Shown here in pieces: positions 23,501 to 35,034 of a DNA stretch of 64,000 nucleotides (positions are counted from its first letter, which is position 1; every line of letters starts with the position of its first letter). Made by a program: the position numbers and the translations under genes. The stretch comes from Calycina herbarum (Eukaryota > Ascomycota > Leotiomycetes > Helotiales > Pezizellaceae). Where the stretch lies: the NCBI GenBank assembly GCA_001414485.1, contig LLEY01000015.1, forward strand, positions 186,001 to 250,000. Direction: 5' to 3'. The notes beneath the pieces were generated by a model, which did no database searches, was not told the DNA's origin, and worked only from the letters and a program-made list of their open reading frames with translations.

Positions 23501-25819
23501 GGCCGGCTTATATTTCGGTGCTACTTTCTAGCGATAGCGAGGGTACCTGGCAGATGTTGGGAAAGTTGAAATTTGCCAGAGCTTGAGGTCCGGCTCCGCG
23601 AGATGATATCTACAAGCAACTTGATTTTCAGGTTGGTTGCTGAGTTTGAGGGGGGCGTTGACTCGTGAGGGAGTTCAAATCGCCCCAAGTTCGCCTTGCG
23701 ACTTTGGCGAGCTGCACGAGCAAGTGCTTTGGCTCCAGCCTCGAGAACTGTCTTCTATTGACAACGTCGACGGGAGGAATCTGGGAGTTGCTTGATGTGT
23801 TTCTTTTCCTTCCTCTCCTTTATCCACATTGTTTCTTTTCCTTATCGGGTTGTCGATATATGTTCCACCCACCTGGCCCTCTCCTGGGTCGCTCGCTTGT
23901 TTTTCTGTACTACCTGTGTACTCGGCTGGAGCTCGGCTCGATTGTGCTACCTCACTTTACCTCACCACCTAGTTCCTATCACGATTTTTCATTCCGCTGC
24001 AAGGAAAACCGGCTGGATAGTGTTTACGCTTGTCCTTAGTTGGGGAAGTCACCAGCAACGATTTCCTAAGGAGTCGAGTTTGAAAAGTATCAAATCTTGT
24101 ATTTTTTTTTCTATCGTACCACAAGACTATCGTCGCAAGTCGGGGAAAGTTAGATTGAGAACTCTGTGGTTTGTTTACTACTTCATCACCTCGTCTGGTG
24201 GTTAAACCATTTGGCGAGATTTGAGTGCATCTCTTTTATTATTTATCCCATCGCCATTCTTCAACAGTCCCTCTCCGGATCCAGGCTAATACAAGAAAGT
24301 TCTTCGGCCGAATGTGAATCCACCAAGTCAATACTCAGATCACACATCCCCCACCACAAGGCGTTGAGATGGGTGGCATACAATTTCAAGGTCGAATTAA
24401 GGTTCCAGTAACCCCCCACGGTCCTCTTCCCTCCCAAACCATCTTGGTTGCCTCCTTCGCTTACTTGATACAGTTCAGGAGTCGTTGTCTTTGGGCGAGG
24501 AAATCTCCATTCCCATTCCTCACCACCCTAGTTTCATCCTTCTTTAGACATGGGCTTACTTTAGAATCCAAATCAAACATCTGTAATACAAAGAACTGCT
24601 TTCTTCTTGTGAATTGTATCATTTCTATCTCTATCGCATTCATTCTCGCTGCTCTCACTCGCAGAAAAAAATGATAATCTCATGAAACCACCAAAAGAAA
24701 AATCAGGATCCTCGTAACAAAAAACCCCCTCCCTCATTTCTCGTTTTTCGTTCGTTCTAAAATAAGCCCTATCCCTTGTTTCCTCGTTCCCAAGTTTCAT
24801 TGTCTCAGCCATACCACCCAGCCATCAGCGACAAAAACCAAAGAAGAAGAAAAAGTTTGTTTTCCCATGGCCCTATCACCAAGTCCTTGGTAGACACTAG
24901 TTGCAAGCCACCATCTCACCCACCTACCACAACGACAGCCTCTTATTTCCGCCACCTTTCTTCCAAATGTTTTCCATATGAAGAGAAACCCACTTCATAG
25001 TAGAAAAAAGAGACATGCCCACCACCTCCACACAACCACTCCGCTCTCTGTCTTCCTCATTGACCCTCTTGCATATGTGACAAGTTAAAAATATGTACGG
25101 CAATGATAAGCCCCTTGCATGCTGACCTGCTTCCCGGGAAAAAAGAAGGCCTCCACAATCGCACAATACCGCTCCCCCTACAATCAAAACTAAGCAAAGA
25201 AAAGCCCCGGTTCCAGGGCTGAGAAGAAGAAAACAAGTCTAGATCCAAAAGCCAAAAAGCCGTGGAGATAAGAGAAAAACCAAAAATGCCATCGCCATCA
25301 CAACCACACCACACACACACACACACAAATCTATCTGCTGCATCATGCACATGCACCCCCGGTACGCTCGGTACACCGACCTCGAAAAATCCCGAGTCTG
25401 AGATCCAAGAAAAAAGCAAAAAAAAAGCGATCGCAACCGTCCAAGATGGAAAAAAGCAAATTCCGAGACTATCACAAAATCCCTACAATCACAATCTAGG
25501 AATCAAGTTTCCCATCTCATCACAAAAAATTCCATGGCCGCGCTGAAACCCGGCCCCCCGAAAATTGGTACCCCCTCTTTCTCTGAGGCCCGAACTGACG
25601 GGTAGATCGATTGACGGGCGAGGAAAGGGGGAAGAGAGAAATCGGCCGGGTAAAAGGGTACGGAAGGGGTTGCTGTCGGCATGTGGGGCCGTTTTATTAA
25701 GTGAGAAAAAGGTGATGAGTTGTGCATTTTTCCCAGGCCCATGGTTTATGATTGATTCTGCGACTTGTTTGAGAAAAGGAAATTTTTGATAGTGTGAGGA
25801 TGAGTTGATGATCAATCAA
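17531..25819. other. 8.3-kb gene-poor stretch
   Basis: Between the six-cysteine gene's upstream repeats and the 3' end of the Vip1/Asp1 gene. All open frames are short (at most about 137 codons), sit in any of the six frames, and show no recognisable domain or joining splice sites. Base composition is not extreme. A C-run lies at 23398-23407 and a (CA) repeat at 25309-25327. It could hold non-coding transcripts, very long leaders or small unrecognised genes. I can support no gene. Confidence 0.45.
25309..25327. repeat. Simple repeat (CA)n
   Basis: About nine CA dinucleotides in the region beyond the 3' end of the Vip1/Asp1 gene. Confidence 0.85.
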
Positions 25820-28800
25820 TCAAGCGTTTTGTATCGAGCTGGAAGAGGGAGTAGATGTCGATTCCCCTCCCACACTCCCCACGCTCGTAGTGACCGCTGA
25901 GTCGATTTCCGAATCCAAACGTGGAATGGGCTGCATCTCCCCCCTGATACTCGCCGTTGTAAGCTGTTCCTGCGAATCCTCTTTCTTGTGAAAGCTATGT
26001 GATTCGCTGAGATTTACGGCGAGGAAACTCTTTGGGAGTTTAACCCTGAAGTTTGGTTAGATACCGGTATAATTCCGGGGGTACGAGGAAAAAGGGGGGT
26101 GGGGTAGAACTCACTGATGAAATTTCGCCTTTAAAGTCTCAATCATCATCTTCCAATCTCCGTGAGCAGTTAAACTCCTCCGTTGCGCGCAACTGATACA
26201 ATGTTTGCTATCGAGCTGCACATCCAGAGGATCAAACGTGTGACACCCGGGGCTGATGCTGATCCGGATTGAATATGCATACTTGGCGACATCTCCTGGA
26301 GGTGCATCATGCGGAGTTTTATTTTCAGACTCGTACAGTTCGAAGCAGATTTGGGAAAGGTAATCGAGTTCTGGGATGGCGCTGCGTTTTATTTTGGTTT
26401 CAACCCCGCCTTCCAGGATGCAGTTTAATAGAGTGTAGATGTGGGATTCTTTGGTAAAGTAAATGAAGGACTTGGCATCATCAGAAGCTTGCATCTCTTC
26501 GAGATCTTGAACGATTTCCTATAGAAAATTAGCAAGGGCATTAATGCGAGGAATAGTCAACATACCTTCAACAGTGGAAGTGAAGTTAGTAGTCCAATTT
26601 CAAGCTTCTCATGATCTGTGATTCCATATTCTTGAGGACAAATAAAGTCGAACAAAACCTTGGCTAGCTTATACAACTCTCTCAATTTCTCAAGACGTGC
26701 GTCAGTCTTCGCCTTGGTTTGACTACTTCCCGTAAACAACTTAAAATACTGCTCTGGTTGGTCTTCTCCACTTGGCCTGGCTGTCATCATTGACGTTCGT
26801 CGTCTGAAAATTCGATGTCGAGCACTTCGATTGGTATCTACCTTTTCCATCGGTACAGTCTGGTTGACTATGGATTCCTCGGAGTCTTTGGATTCTTTTG
26901 GTCGATCCTTGTCCATGCCCTTCGACTCGGCAGCAAGAGCTTCTTCTTCTTCTTCGAGGATGCTTTTACTAGGTGTAAAAACCCACTCGAGGAATTGACG
27001 ATTGTGCAAAGCATCAAACTTCATAGTATCATACAACTCCGAAATCTTGCTTGGATCGACCTTGTCACCATCACAAAACTCGGTAAACAATTTCTCCCAT
27101 CTCTCCTTGAACAGCTCCGCATCTTCTCCGCAGCACCATCGAGATTGGATGTTGGTGGTAGCAGTTGCTTGAGACATGGCAGAGCTTGCGGAGGAACTGA
27201 CACTATCTTTGTCACCTGGATTCGCAATAGCGTTGAGAGATGTCGATGCCCCACCATATAGTTTTCCATAATTGTGGCGCATAACTCTTCTATGAAATTT
27301 CATCAATTGGACCACGTAGGCTTGTACGATTGAAGGTTCTGGCATGTTGGGAGGCCATGCAAACTGTGGTGGAGCTTCGATGCCTTGTCTAAGCAAAGTC
27401 TTGAGCTTCTTCTTGACTTTGTCCATTTCATCCTTGGCTGCATTCGAATCGTCCAGTAAATCCTTTCTGATGGTGATAAAGTCCGCAGGAAGCTGCTTTT
27501 GATCGGTAAAGGCTGATGCCCAAATCTGTGCACTGGTAGTGACTCGTCTCTCGGAGCTGCTAAAAACATGAACCTCGTCAAGAACTTCTCTGTTCATCAA
27601 CAAGAGATCATTTCGCATATTCTCTCCAAGCTCCTGGGATTGATATCTGGCTGAGTGAGTAGGCTCACCTCCCCACTTTACAATAAGTTGCAATTTATCC
27701 AAAACCAGGCTGTTTTCAGCTGCGGTGATTCGAGATAGAGTCACACCAGATAGAGAGTCGCTTCTAGTTGGTGATCTTCTCACACTGCCTCCGTCTTCTT
27801 CTCCAGAGGCTTCCTTGACGAGCTCCTTGACACGATCCTTTGGAGAATTCGGTGCAACTGCTTTTGGAATTTCGACTTTAGGATCGGTGAAACCAGGAAT
27901 GACAGACAAAACCTCTTCAGGTTTTCGTTTTCGGAACATTGGCTTAATCTGAACTTTAGTGCCTTGCCATCCGCCTTTCTTTACAAGCACATTTCTCAAG
28001 GTTCGTAACTTCTCCTTGTCCTCAATTCCCTGTTGCCTGGCGATATCGACAGCAACGATAACGCTATCGAGTGCCGCTTCACCAGTCAATAAAACCTCTT
28101 CCTGATGACCCTTGAGTAAGTCAACGAAAGGTTTGGTGTGAAAGGTAAACTTGTATTTTTGCTTGGGAGTTCGATCCGCATGTCGAATAACAGAAACCAT
28201 GCCCTTCAACTTCCAAGTATGCTTTGGAGCTGGAGGTGGCATTTCCTTTTCTTGCGAGGAAGAGAGTGCCGGAGTAGATGAAACTGTTGACGGTGCTGCA
28301 GAGGGTATTCCAAAAGCTGGTGTTGGTACAGCAGGTGGAGGCAATATTGGGGTTGGTGGTAGTTGTGGAAGGCTTGCACTTTTATCCGCCCCCAAAGGTG
28401 GTGATGTTTTTGGTGTTGGTGCGCTAGACACATCAGGGGAAGCACTTGCAGTTGCCGGTTGCTTCTTGTTGTGATGATGGGCATGAAGTTTCGATATACT
28501 TGGAGATTTGGAAAGTATATGTTGCAATGTTGACCGGTGACTACTTTCTTTGAGGGTGTTTTGTCTGTTTGGTGGACTGATGGTACCGTCCGAAGGCGAT
28601 GCTTGACCTGGAATGTCCACAGGCATGCCCAAGTGCCGCTTCTTTTCCCGGATAAACATGTCTCTCAATATTTTTGAACATTGGATATAGTATTCGTCGT
28701 TGTCTTTGACAAAACTCCAGCCATTAACATCGATGACATAACTTTTGCCCTCGGCCCTAAGCAGATCAAACCCACACACGCGTTGGCCGAAACTGACAGC

Positions 28801-30699
28801 AATTCTGCTAGCCATGGCTGATTCCTCCTTTGAAAGGCTGGTGATGTATCGTATTTCCTTTCCGTGTGTATTTCTGCGAACCAGACCATCAACCACAGGA
28901 GACTTTCGAGTTTCAGCATGGCAGAAAGTAGGACCGACGGTATAAGCCTTGACATCTTCCGCATTGTCAACATTCATGAACTGCTCATAAATGTAGCTGC
29001 TATCGGGTTCGAGGATTGCACGTGGTGTACTCATTCCCTCGACTCTTTCCGAGCTCTTGTTCCCAATCTTTCGGAACAACTTTCTCGCACCGCCTCCCTG
29101 GCTTTTCGGGTAGTAGATGCAGATGTTGTGATCCTCTCCACTGATAGGCTTCTCAACAAAGGGCTTTCTGAGGAGCACACCATCGACACTCAATACATCA
29201 CCGTCTTCCAAGAGCTCGACCTTCTTAGGAGGGACAACAGTTCCGCCAGTCCCATCTTCGGGTCCGGCTAAGACCACGCCAGTGGTTTCCTTGAGATGTA
29301 CAGCCGTGTCAGGAGTTAACAGACTTGGCCCACCATCTCTGTTGACCTCCAATCTTCTCGGCGTTGGGACATTGATTTTGTCTAGAATCATCAAGCAAAT
29401 TCTTCTATCCCACAAGATTTTCTGCATTGGCACATCATTGACACAAAACGGTTTTCGGGCCTTGACGTATGCAATTGCCTTGTCGAGTGGGAAACCATCA
29501 GAATAGAATGAGATCAAGTAATCACAAATGGGCCAGTTCTCAATGTCTTCATCCAGAATAACTTTGTCTCCAAACACCTTGACTTCAAACTCTCTGTTGG
29601 CAATGAGACGATTTAAAATATTTCGACTAGGCTTGCTTCGAGCTTTCACATCGAGGGCACATACACCAATGACACCCCACGGAGCAGGTTTAGAGTCTTC
29701 TTCTTTCCTAGTTTGATGGGTTCTATCGCCTCTGTCACTACTGGGGCTGTGGCTGCTAGCAGCGGTACTTCCACTGAATCTCCTCTTTGCGCGACTACGC
29801 GATCTCGTTGGGACATGCGGTCGAGGAGCACCCTCTCCTCTTTGTGCAGCGTTACGCTTGGCAATGTCCGAGGCATGGGCAGGTGTTTCTCGTGGAGTCA
29901 ACGAATGCCCACTGGTTGAGCCATGAGAGCTGAATTGGTTTGAGGATGACGTGGTGACTGATATTGCCGACGTAGAAGTCTCTGCTTGGGAAGTCCCCAT
30001 GGTCTTGGAAGGCGATAGAGTCCCAGAAGGCGCCCTTGTGTTCGTTCCCCCCTCGGAACCATTGGCAGATGCAGCAGAACTTGGTGCACCACCCGCCCTG
30101 ACCGAACTCAATGAGTACATTGATGATACGGACATGCGCTTGGTATCAATCTCTGATATGGAGGGTCTGTTGTGAAGAGCCGCATCGGGCAATTGCGAGT
30201 GTTTGGAGTCGTCCGACATGATTCCTGGAGACAATTTGGGAGTCTCGATATCTTCCACCGCTATGCTTGACCGCCGACTATTCACGTCCGAGGTCAATGG
30301 CAGTTTCCACGAGTCGGCTGCACTTGATTTCGTCGAGTAGGACGAGGAGGTTCGGGATCGCGATAGGGAGGGCGGGGGCATAGAAATGCTGGCGCGTTCT
30401 GCATGTGTGGTTGTGGTTCCTGGTTCTGCGTATTTCCCTTTGCGACTTGATGCAGCGTTCAAAGGGCCCACTGGGAGAAGGGCGGTCGAAGGAGCGCGCG
30501 TCTTTATCTTGGGCCGCAGAGTGGAATTGGACGCATTGGCAGGATTCGGAATCGAAATCGAAGTCGCAGCAGAATTGGACGTGGACTCAGTCGCAACAGA
30601 GGACGAAGCAGAATTCAAGTTTTCGGGGTCGGTACCTGGAGAGATCCCGGGATGTCGAGTTTCCATCATCCCACCGCTCTCGCTCTCAGATTCGGCCAT
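25820..30699 (-). CDS. Inositol hexakisphosphate/diphosphoinositol-pentakisphosphate kinase, Vip1/Asp1 family
   Basis: Bifunctional enzyme making and breaking inositol pyrophosphates (1-position kinase plus phosphatase), cytosolic and cytoskeleton-linked in fission yeast Asp1. Exons 30699-26566, 26518-26115 and 26045-25820 join to 1587 residues. Residues 1-335 are Ser-rich and low complexity. The RimK-like ATP-grasp kinase spans about 340-690 ([35 protein letters not shown] near the end). A disordered Ser/Pro-rich insert of about 130 residues follows. The histidine-acid-phosphatase-like domain opens with RHADRTPK at 839-846, and its second conserved His is in [10 protein letters not shown] (about 1404). 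I chose ATG 30699 (GCCATGG) because further upstream only a TTG is in frame. The third exon was recognised from [18 protein letters not shown], a family-typical strand. It ends in a Ser-rich tail. Confidence 0.93.
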
Positions 30700-30730
30700 G
30701 GCGCTGGAGTGAGTGCTGGAGCTACTGGTA

Positions 30731-30751
30731 CTAGTACTGACGACTAACCAT
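30731..30751 (-). promoter_or_regulatory. Upstream ORF in the Vip1/Asp1 leader
   Basis: ATG at 30751 opens a seven-codon frame (MVSRQY then stop) that ends 31 bases before the chosen start of the kinase. If transcribed, it could lower initiation at the main ATG. Transcript extent is unknown. Confidence 0.3.
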
Positions 30752-30786
30752 GGAAGCGCGCCCGTACCCGATGCTGGTGGCAACGC

Positions 30787-30801
30787 TCACCGCATATGCA
30801 T
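30787..30801 (-). promoter_or_regulatory. Second upstream ORF, or 5'-leader splice donor, of Vip1/Asp1
   Basis: ATG at 30801 opens MHMR then stop. The same bases (CGGTGAGCG) fit a splice donor, so a short 5' exon with a leader intron is an alternative reading. Confidence 0.22.
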
Positions 30802-31116
30802 ACAAGTAGCATCTAGAAAGTGAGAAGTTCGAAGCGAGGGAGAGAGGAGGGAGAAGGCTCTTCAATGCGCGATTTGGAAAGAAGAGGGCCGCCATCAGCA
30901 AGCAGCGTTTTGGGAGGTTGCAATGGAAAATGGCAGGCCAAAGGTTAAAGTTAACCTCATTGGTATGACGTCCACCAACACCAAAAACAGCACAGCTTCA
31001 AAGGGCAGGCAAGACCCGATGTGCGAAGACGAAGACGCCCTGGGAACCACCTGCTCGTGGTCCCCTTCCTGGCCATTCTGGAGGGGTGAATAGGAGCATG
31101 ATCAAAGTTTGAAGTA

Positions 31117-31147
31117 TGTATGTATATATATATATATATATATATAT
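31117..31147. repeat. Simple repeat (TA)n
   Basis: TATGTATG then about twelve TA dinucleotides. Confidence 0.9.
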
Positions 31148-31303
31148 GGGACGGAGAGGAGATGTAGTGCCGTTTGAGAATGAGGCTCTCACTTCCTCCC
31201 CCACGTGCGGACAGGCTTGGGCTTCATAGGCGGCGAGGAAGTCAGATCCTTACCAGGGTCTCAGATGCCTGGCCTGACCTGGATGTGGTGGTGCCTCCCG
31301 CGG

Positions 31304-31344
31304 GATTCAAAGATTCAAAGATTCAAAGATTCAAAAATTCAAAG
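31304..31344. repeat. Tandem repeat (GATTCAAA)n
   Basis: Five adjoining copies of the octamer, the fourth-to-fifth junction slightly altered (AAAATTC). Confidence 0.88.
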
Positions 31345-31567
31345 CCAGGGCGTTGAAGAAATGGGAAATAGAGATGGCATCTTGAAGGCAGTTCTCTCAA
31401 TGCTACCTATTGTCCGGCTAAATGATAAGTGAGGGGGGGTACAACCAATATTTCTCAGGGGCTACAGAGACCCGTTATTCACAAGAATCATTTCAAAAAC
31501 GTACCTGTTTCGTCACCCATCTTTCCATCATCTGGCTCTGTTCCTAGTTCCGTGTTACATTCAACCA

Positions 31568-31599
31568 GACCTCCAATGACCTCCAATGACCTCCAATGA
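31568..31599. repeat. Tandem repeat (GACCTCCAAT)n
   Basis: Three perfect copies of the decamer in the same intergenic region. Confidence 0.88.
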
Positions 31600-31919
31600 A
31601 TCATCAAGATCCAACCGGCACTCTTTCCTATGACGCGCTATCCCCGCTAAGGCTAAACAGCCAGATTGCGAATCAAAATTGCCCCTTTTTTATCCGCAAT
31701 AGGGGATGACCCTTACTCGGTTGATACTCCCCACAAGCTTAATTCAACATGATAATGAACCAGTTGAGCTTCTAGAAAAGGGACAATAAATGGCAGCGGA
31801 ATCATTCTCGTGTTTTATAGTATATAAAAATCAAAGTCAGGCAACAAGAGTCAGCTCAGTGGTTGGCTTTAAGATCTTACGGAAGATCAAAGATCACGCC
31901 CTGAAAACAATAGACGATT

Positions 31920-31945
31920 ACAGGCCAGGACAGGCCAGGACAGGC
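31920..31945. repeat. Tandem repeat (AGGCCAGGAC)n
   Basis: About two and a half copies of a GC-rich decamer. Confidence 0.8.
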
Positions 31946-32340
31946 CTCGGGTGGTTACTATTCCTGGCACTTACTGCAGCCACACCCCTTAGCGTCCCTA
32001 ATCTAATCTCTATGCAAGGCAAGGCAAGTTTCTTACGTTGTAGTGGATTTTTGTGACCCTGAAAATGAATGGCGAGGGGGTCGGGAATCGGCTTCTTGAA
32101 TTTCTCTCCTGTCCGAACTTCTAACTTCTCCTGTCGCATCCTCAAAATTCGCCATCTCCTCTACCTTCTTTTCGTCCCACCTGTCTTGTGTTCCTGTGTG
32201 CCTTCTCTTCTGTGTGTTCTTGTCTTCTCTTGATTCCTATATTCCTCTATCGAGTCCCTCCTTCGGTCCTCCGCGCCCTCCTCACGCCATCCCCACGACC
32301 TCGAGCGCATTTCGCGATCCACACCATCACTTTCGTTTTG

Positions 32341-32349
32341 ATGATATAA
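32341..32349 (+). promoter_or_regulatory. Two-codon upstream ORF before the glycosyltransferase
   Basis: ATG ATA TAA lies only 31 bases before the main ATG at 32381, at the end of a C/T-rich leader. A minimal uORF this close would often be scanned past or would permit reinitiation poorly. Effect not provable here. Confidence 0.35.
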
Positions 32350-32380
32350 TCCGCCTCCTCCTCCTTCATTCTCGCCCTTT

Positions 32381-33901
32381 ATGATCGTACCCGGCAGCAG
32401 CATGTTGCCTCGGACACCATTGTATCGTTGGCTCGCCGTGGCTGCGGTGGTCGTAGTGGTCTTCATCTACCACCCAAACCTCACAGGAGCCTCCCTATCC
32501 GCATATACACATTCGTCAACCATTTACGGTGGCGATCTCGATCCTGCGACGTGGGTAAAGAAGGTGTTGAAAGATGCTGGAATCGGGCCCGAAATCACCT
32601 ATGCTGCGCGAACAATTCAATATATTCCGGATGCAAAGGAGAGATTAAGCATCACCCATGTCGATCACAACCTCCTCCCGGACAAATTTCAAGATGTCAA
32701 ATATAACGCCAACACCCCTCTGCCAGTAGGCAAGACAATTAGTGTACATGTCAAACACCTTTCACGTCGAGACGATGTCGATGCCTCGAGTTTGATTTTT
32801 GGAGTCTCTACCACCTTCGATCGCTTCAATTCCAAAGAAGTTGCGCCTATAAAGGAGTTCAAACGATGGTTGACAGATGGAAAGGGTGGCTCAAATGGAG
32901 CTGGCTTGGTTCTGGCCTTATTAAATGGCACAGAAACCGAACTCCAAACAGCTTGGCAGACATTGGCAGACGCTGGAATAAATGCGACTGTCGTTCCCTC
33001 GAATCCTTCACTCGACATGCCAGGGCGATATGTTGATCTCGTCCAAATGCTCTGGAATCACCCCACCTCCGCTCAGCGCAAATACTTTGCCCTTATTGAC
33101 GACGATACCTTTTTCCCTTACATGTCCGAACTCACTCGAACCCTCTTCACCTACGATTACCGCAAACCCTACTACATTGGCACATTCACCGAGAGAGTAG
33201 ACTGGCTCCTGGACAACCATGTCCCAATGGCATATGGCGGCGGAGGAGTCTTCTTAACAGCCCCAGTCGCAAAACAAGTCTCGGAAGCAAATTGTTTAGA
33301 AAAGCGAGAAGACGGAAAATACGTCTTCGATGCCAACCAAGGAGATCGTCTCCTCTACAACTGTATCCATGAAAAAACCGACGTAACACTCACATACCAA
33401 CCCCTCCTCAACCAAATGGACCAATTCGGTGATCCATCCGGATTCTACGAGAGCGGCGGTCAACCATTGAGTTTACACCATTTCAAATCCTGGCACAAGG
33501 CCGAGGTGGCAAAATACCACGTTGTAGCCGATGCCTGTGGAGAAGACTGCGTTCTCCAACGTTTCCAATTCAAGGACAACTTTATCGTTTCAAATGGCTT
33601 TAGTGTCTCCGAGTACCCCAATGGAATCGACTTTGATCTCGACCAAACGGAAGGGACCTTCGATATCCCAGTCGATGGCGGGATTGTGGGAGTAGCACTA
33701 GGCTACAAATTCGGCGAGATGCGAAGGAGTTTCTCGAAAACGGGGAAGAAGCAGCAGTGGCAACTTCTGGATGCGAGGAAGGAAAGGGATGGGAAGGTTA
33801 AGCAGATCTATAAGAAGAGTCGGAGTGATGAGCGGTGGGTGAAGAGTAAGGCGGATTTACCTGAGCGAGACAGTATTATCGTGCTCACTTGGGTTCCTTA
33901 A
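32381..33901 (+). CDS. Type II membrane glycosyltransferase (GT31/fringe-like, DUF604-type)
   Basis: Single exon of 506 residues. A short cytoplasmic N-terminus is followed by one signal-anchor helix at about 14-31 (YRWLAVAAVVVVVFIY), so the catalytic part is expected in the Golgi lumen. The DxD-type metal/nucleotide-sugar motif is ALIDDDTFF (Asp240-242), and AYGGGGVFLTAPVA resembles the acceptor-side glycine loop of fringe-like beta-1,3-glycosyltransferases. A second in-frame Met (residue 8, MLPRTPLYRW) is an equally possible start. The C-terminal 120 residues contain a Cys pair (ADACGEDCVLQ) that may be disulphide-bonded. Donor and acceptor sugars are not determinable. No operon-like neighbours; it is divergent from the inositol pyrophosphate kinase gene. 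Confidence 0.85.
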   Translation: MIVPGSSMLPRTPLYRWLAVAAVVVVVFIYHPNLTGASLSAYTHSSTIYGGDLDPATWVKKVLKDAGIGPEITYAARTIQYIPDAKERLSITHVDHNLLPDKFQDVKYNANTPLPVGKTISVHVKHLSRRDDVDASSLIFGVSTTFDRFNSKEVAPIKEFKRWLTDGKGGSNGAGLVLALLNGTETELQTAWQTLADAGINATVVPSNPSLDMPGRYVDLVQMLWNHPTSAQRKYFALIDDDTFFPYMSELTRTLFTYDYRKPYYIGTFTERVDWLLDNHVPMAYGGGGVFLTAPVAKQVSEANCLEKREDGKYVFDANQGDRLLYNCIHEKTDVTLTYQPLLNQMDQFGDPSGFYESGGQPLSLHHFKSWHKAEVAKYHVVADACGEDCVLQRFQFKDNFIVSNGFSVSEYPNGIDFDLDQTEGTFDIPVDGGIVGVALGYKFGEMRRSFSKTGKKQQWQLLDARKERDGKVKQIYKKSRSDERWVKSKADLPERDSIIVLTWVP

Positions 33902-34153
33902 GCTTGTGAATTGTTTTTTTATATATTTTTTTATCACACAAGGGAGGAAAACGGGGGTATACTCGTTTTCGATTGGGGTTGGATATGAAATGGGAGGGTG
34001 TATTTATACAATCGTGTAACATTGGCAAGGGGATAGTTGGCGTTCCGGGGCCCTTCGGATATTTTTTTTGTTTTTGTTGTCGGGTATATTCATTCGGGTT
34101 ATGATTGTTGGGAATGGCTTCTTGCTTTTCTGTCTGGAAAAAGTGGCCTGTTA

Positions 34154-34340
34154 TGAAAAAAGACTTAGCATTACAGATGGAAGGATGGCGATTCGGGCTT
34201 GAAAAATGGCTCGGATTGGGATTGGACGTTTATATACTTAATATACCCCCCCCCCTATTGACAACCTAATGCTCTTTGTTTTGCTATCTGCGGGGCGATT
34301 GTGAGGAGAATTTGTTTGTGGTTTTGGAGGTTTGGGGTAG
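34154..34340. repeat. Diverged direct repeat, copy A
   Basis: Shares with 35035-35180 the string CTATTGACAACCT, preceded in both by TTTATATA..ATATACC, further upstream by ACTTxGCATT..AGA and xTTCxGGCTT, and followed by ATTGTGAG and TTTGGAG. Copy A has an extra run of C bases (34247-34255). Confidence 0.7.
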
Positions 34341-34648
34341 GACTACGTAACCTAGTTTTAAGTAGTAGTAGCTAGCTAGGTGGACAAGATAAATGGCAGT
34401 AATTGGCGGCCCGATGAAAACCCGCAAGCTGGAATAACTTGACGTGGAAAAATCGGAAAAATATAAGAAAAATACAAGTAGATGCGGAATGCGCTAAATA
34501 ATCGGGTCATTGACTTTGTAAAGTTTTAATGTAGTTGGTGTTGAGTTATATGCGTTGCAGGCGATCCTAGGTTAGCCTATTTACTGCCACTTATCTTGTC
34601 CACCGGGAGAGGTACTTAAGCTGGGATGTTCGGTACCTAGTACTACCC
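34334..34648. repeat. Inverted-repeat element, possible MITE
   Basis: The arms are at 34334-34402 and 34581-34648. The inner 24 bp GGTGGACAAGATAAATGGCA (34379 onward) matches the reverse complement of 34581-34604 with one mismatch. The outer ends GGGTAGGACTACGTAACC and (reverse) GGGTAGTACTAGGTACC also pair with few differences, and both arms contain TTAAGTA. Total about 315 bp with no coding capacity, the size and form of a non-autonomous inverted-repeat element. A clear target-site duplication was not found. Confidence 0.6.
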
Positions 34649-35034
34649 AAGTTGGTAATTTATATAGTACTTATTAACGACTAAAGGGGCTACTGTGAAA
34701 ATTGGATTTGAGATAGGTTGTATAGGAGTGTCTATCGAATGGAAGAAAGGAAGGACATATGGATTTTGTGTTCTCCTCTTTGGCACTTGTAAGTCCCAAG
34801 TAGCCAAAACTAAGTTCACTTCCATAACGCGTCACTTCCACTGCAGACTTACTGAGATTTCAGTCAACTTTTTCTTTTTTTTTTGTATCTTTATTTGAGA
34901 ACGTCTTTTTTTCTCTTCTTCTTTTTCTTTCAAAACCAGTGGAAGAATGAAGTCGAAAAAGAGGGCTGGCTGGCTTTACATGGATATTTTGTTCTTTAAT
35001 GGATTCGACATAACATGATCTCTTGTGGGAAGTT

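Larger units (their letters stand above)
30802..32340. other. Divergent intergenic region, Vip1/Asp1 and glycosyltransferase
   Basis: Holds both promoters. It carries four short tandem repeats (listed separately) between 31.1 and 31.95 kb. A C/T-rich tract at 32105-32375 precedes the plus-strand glycosyltransferase and is a typical fungal promoter/leader feature. No coding gene was found. Confidence 0.55.
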
